From: UBA5499 sp002426275
GTDB taxonomy: Bacteria > Bacillota > DTU084
Reading direction: 5' to 3'
Assembly (NCBI GenBank): GCA_937888735.1
Contig: CALASN010000092.1
Location: 1 to 13,749 of the forward strand
DNA: 13,749 nt
The notes below the pieces were generated by a model that saw nothing but the letters and a program-made list of their open reading frames with translations, ran no database searches and was not told where the DNA came from. Positions 12,803 through 13,749 of this stretch are shown here, piece after piece (within the stretch, counting starts at the first letter, position 1; every line of letters starts with the position of its first letter). Made by a program: the position numbers and the translations under genes.

Positions 12803-13749
12803 CTACCAGACGGGAAGCGCGAACCCTACCTCGTCGGTGTGCTGGGCAAGCTTCCGCAGTCCAGTGCCGTCCGCGTTAATAACGCAGGCGTCGCCCTCCG
12901 CGCTTGTAAAGAGGATTTGGTCTCCCTGCTGCGACCAACACAGCGATCTGTCTAATAATGAGGAGTCTGCTGCTTGGCACACAGCGGTCAGCTTGAGCGG
13001 ATTTTGTCCGTCCGGGTCTATTACGTAGATATCGCCTATTCCAGAAGAGGAGTCGGCTGAGAAGTAAGCGATTCTACCTCAGTCCGGCGACAAGATACCC
13101 GATGTTAGTGATAGAGTCTGATGAGGTAAGCGGCTCTGGGTTCGTTCCTTCTGCGTCCGCCACAGATAAGGTCACTCCGGAATAGTCTTAACCGCCGCAT
13201 AAGCGGTCTTCGTGCCACCGGCAGACCAGAAAGAGGCGGCCGATGAGCTTGTTGGAGAGAATTGGCGCGCCTTGCTGACCGGTTGTGCGGTCGTAAACGT
13301 AGAGCGCGGAACCGGAAATTTCATTTATAATATAAGCCAGCTTGTTCCCGTCCGGGGACCGGCCTAAAGGTGATTTGGAGACGCCCGGCTGATATCCTGC
13401 AAAGCTGGAAGCTCGCTTTCGATGAGATAGAAATTGGGCTGCGGATATGAGTTATCGCCGATTGTCTCATAAGTAATCAGAATGAAAATTTGCGCTTCTT
13501 TTGACCAGCGGAAGCCTATAATGCCTAAAAAGTCAGGATTTTCAGCCGGACCATCCGGCGGCAGGATTTCCGTCGGCTCTGAGCCGTCGGCGTTGGCCAG
13601 ATAGATAGTAGCTATGTCCTCTCCATCCGCTGCGCTGCGCAGATAGGCGATCTTTTCCTGGGAAGCGGGAGGCTTCCCGGCTTTGCCGATGATTTTAGTT
13701 GGTGTAAAGTTATCGTAGGTGGGTATTACACAATTAGGAAGAGGTACCA
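12803..13749 (-). pseudogene. TolB/PD40-type beta-propeller protein, broken and 5'-truncated
   Basis: Minus-strand frames together spell a WD40-like (PD40) propeller: IAYLRSAADGEDIATIYLAN and DGSEPTEILPPDG; SPDGNKLAYI with ALYVYDRTTG; WSAGGTKTAYAAVK; VTLSVADAEGTNPEPLT; SPD-stop-GRIAYFSAD; DIYVIDPDGQNPLKLT; and INADGTGLRKLAQHTDE. The pieces alternate between two frames, with switches near 13365-13385, 13230-13245, 13180-13190 and 13090-13100, and an in-frame TGA at 13079-13081 where Gly is expected. The end is TAG at 12803-12805, followed by a terminator. The 5' end lies outside the window. Such proteins act in envelope-associated sensing or Tol-like roles. Whether the damage is true decay or low-quality sequence at a contig end cannot be decided here. 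Confidence 0.8.

Overview
The window reads as a fragment of a low-to-mid GC anaerobic bacterium. A Bacillota (Clostridia/Negativicutes-like) or a similar gut or lignocellulose degrader fits best, given strong AGGAGG-type ribosome binding sites, sigma70-like promoters, GH10 xylan enzymes, an AraC/cupin regulator and a maltose O-acetyltransferase. The taxon is an inference and cannot be fixed from this sequence alone. Both ends look damaged. The left edge is a 39-bp perfect inverted repeat that folds a beta-lactamase-family gene back on itself. The right edge holds a beta-propeller gene broken by several frame changes and an internal stop. The window may therefore be a whole metagenomic contig.

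Layout. 1-435: 5' part of a secreted serine hydrolase gene (minus strand), cut by the fold-back. 440-950: no convincing gene; the 3' part resembles the end of a group II intron. 953-1504: maltose/galactoside O-acetyltransferase (minus). 1620-1943: intergenic, with a palindrome next to the following gene. 1944-3125: 12-TM MFS transporter (plus). 3126-3998: AraC-family regulator (minus), stop codon abutting that of the transporter. 3999-4120: compact divergent control region with overlapping promoters. 4121-11659: a plus-strand gene cluster ending at a strong terminator, encoding an enolase-superfamily acid-sugar dehydratase, a UlaG-like metallo-beta-lactamase-fold hydrolase, a short-chain dehydrogenase, two identical GH10 glycosidases made by a 1695-bp tandem duplication, and a third divergent GH10. 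11926-12558: CBM9-like carbohydrate-binding protein (minus). 12803-13749: decayed or badly sequenced TolB/PD40-type propeller gene (minus), with its terminator at 12728-12759.

How the genes could work together (inference): the GH10 proteins have no signal peptide, so they would act in the cytoplasm on imported xylo-oligosaccharides or related glycosides. The dehydrogenase, MBL-fold hydrolase and dehydratase make a plausible sugar -> lactone -> aldonate -> 2-keto-3-deoxy acid route (Weimberg/Dahms or De Ley-Doudoroff type logic). The adjacent AraC regulator would control the cluster through a promoter with an over-long spacer, and the MFS protein could import substrate or export product. The most striking structural feature is the perfect tandem duplication of the first GH10 gene, in which the only three mismatches seen lie within 43 bp around the internal junction.
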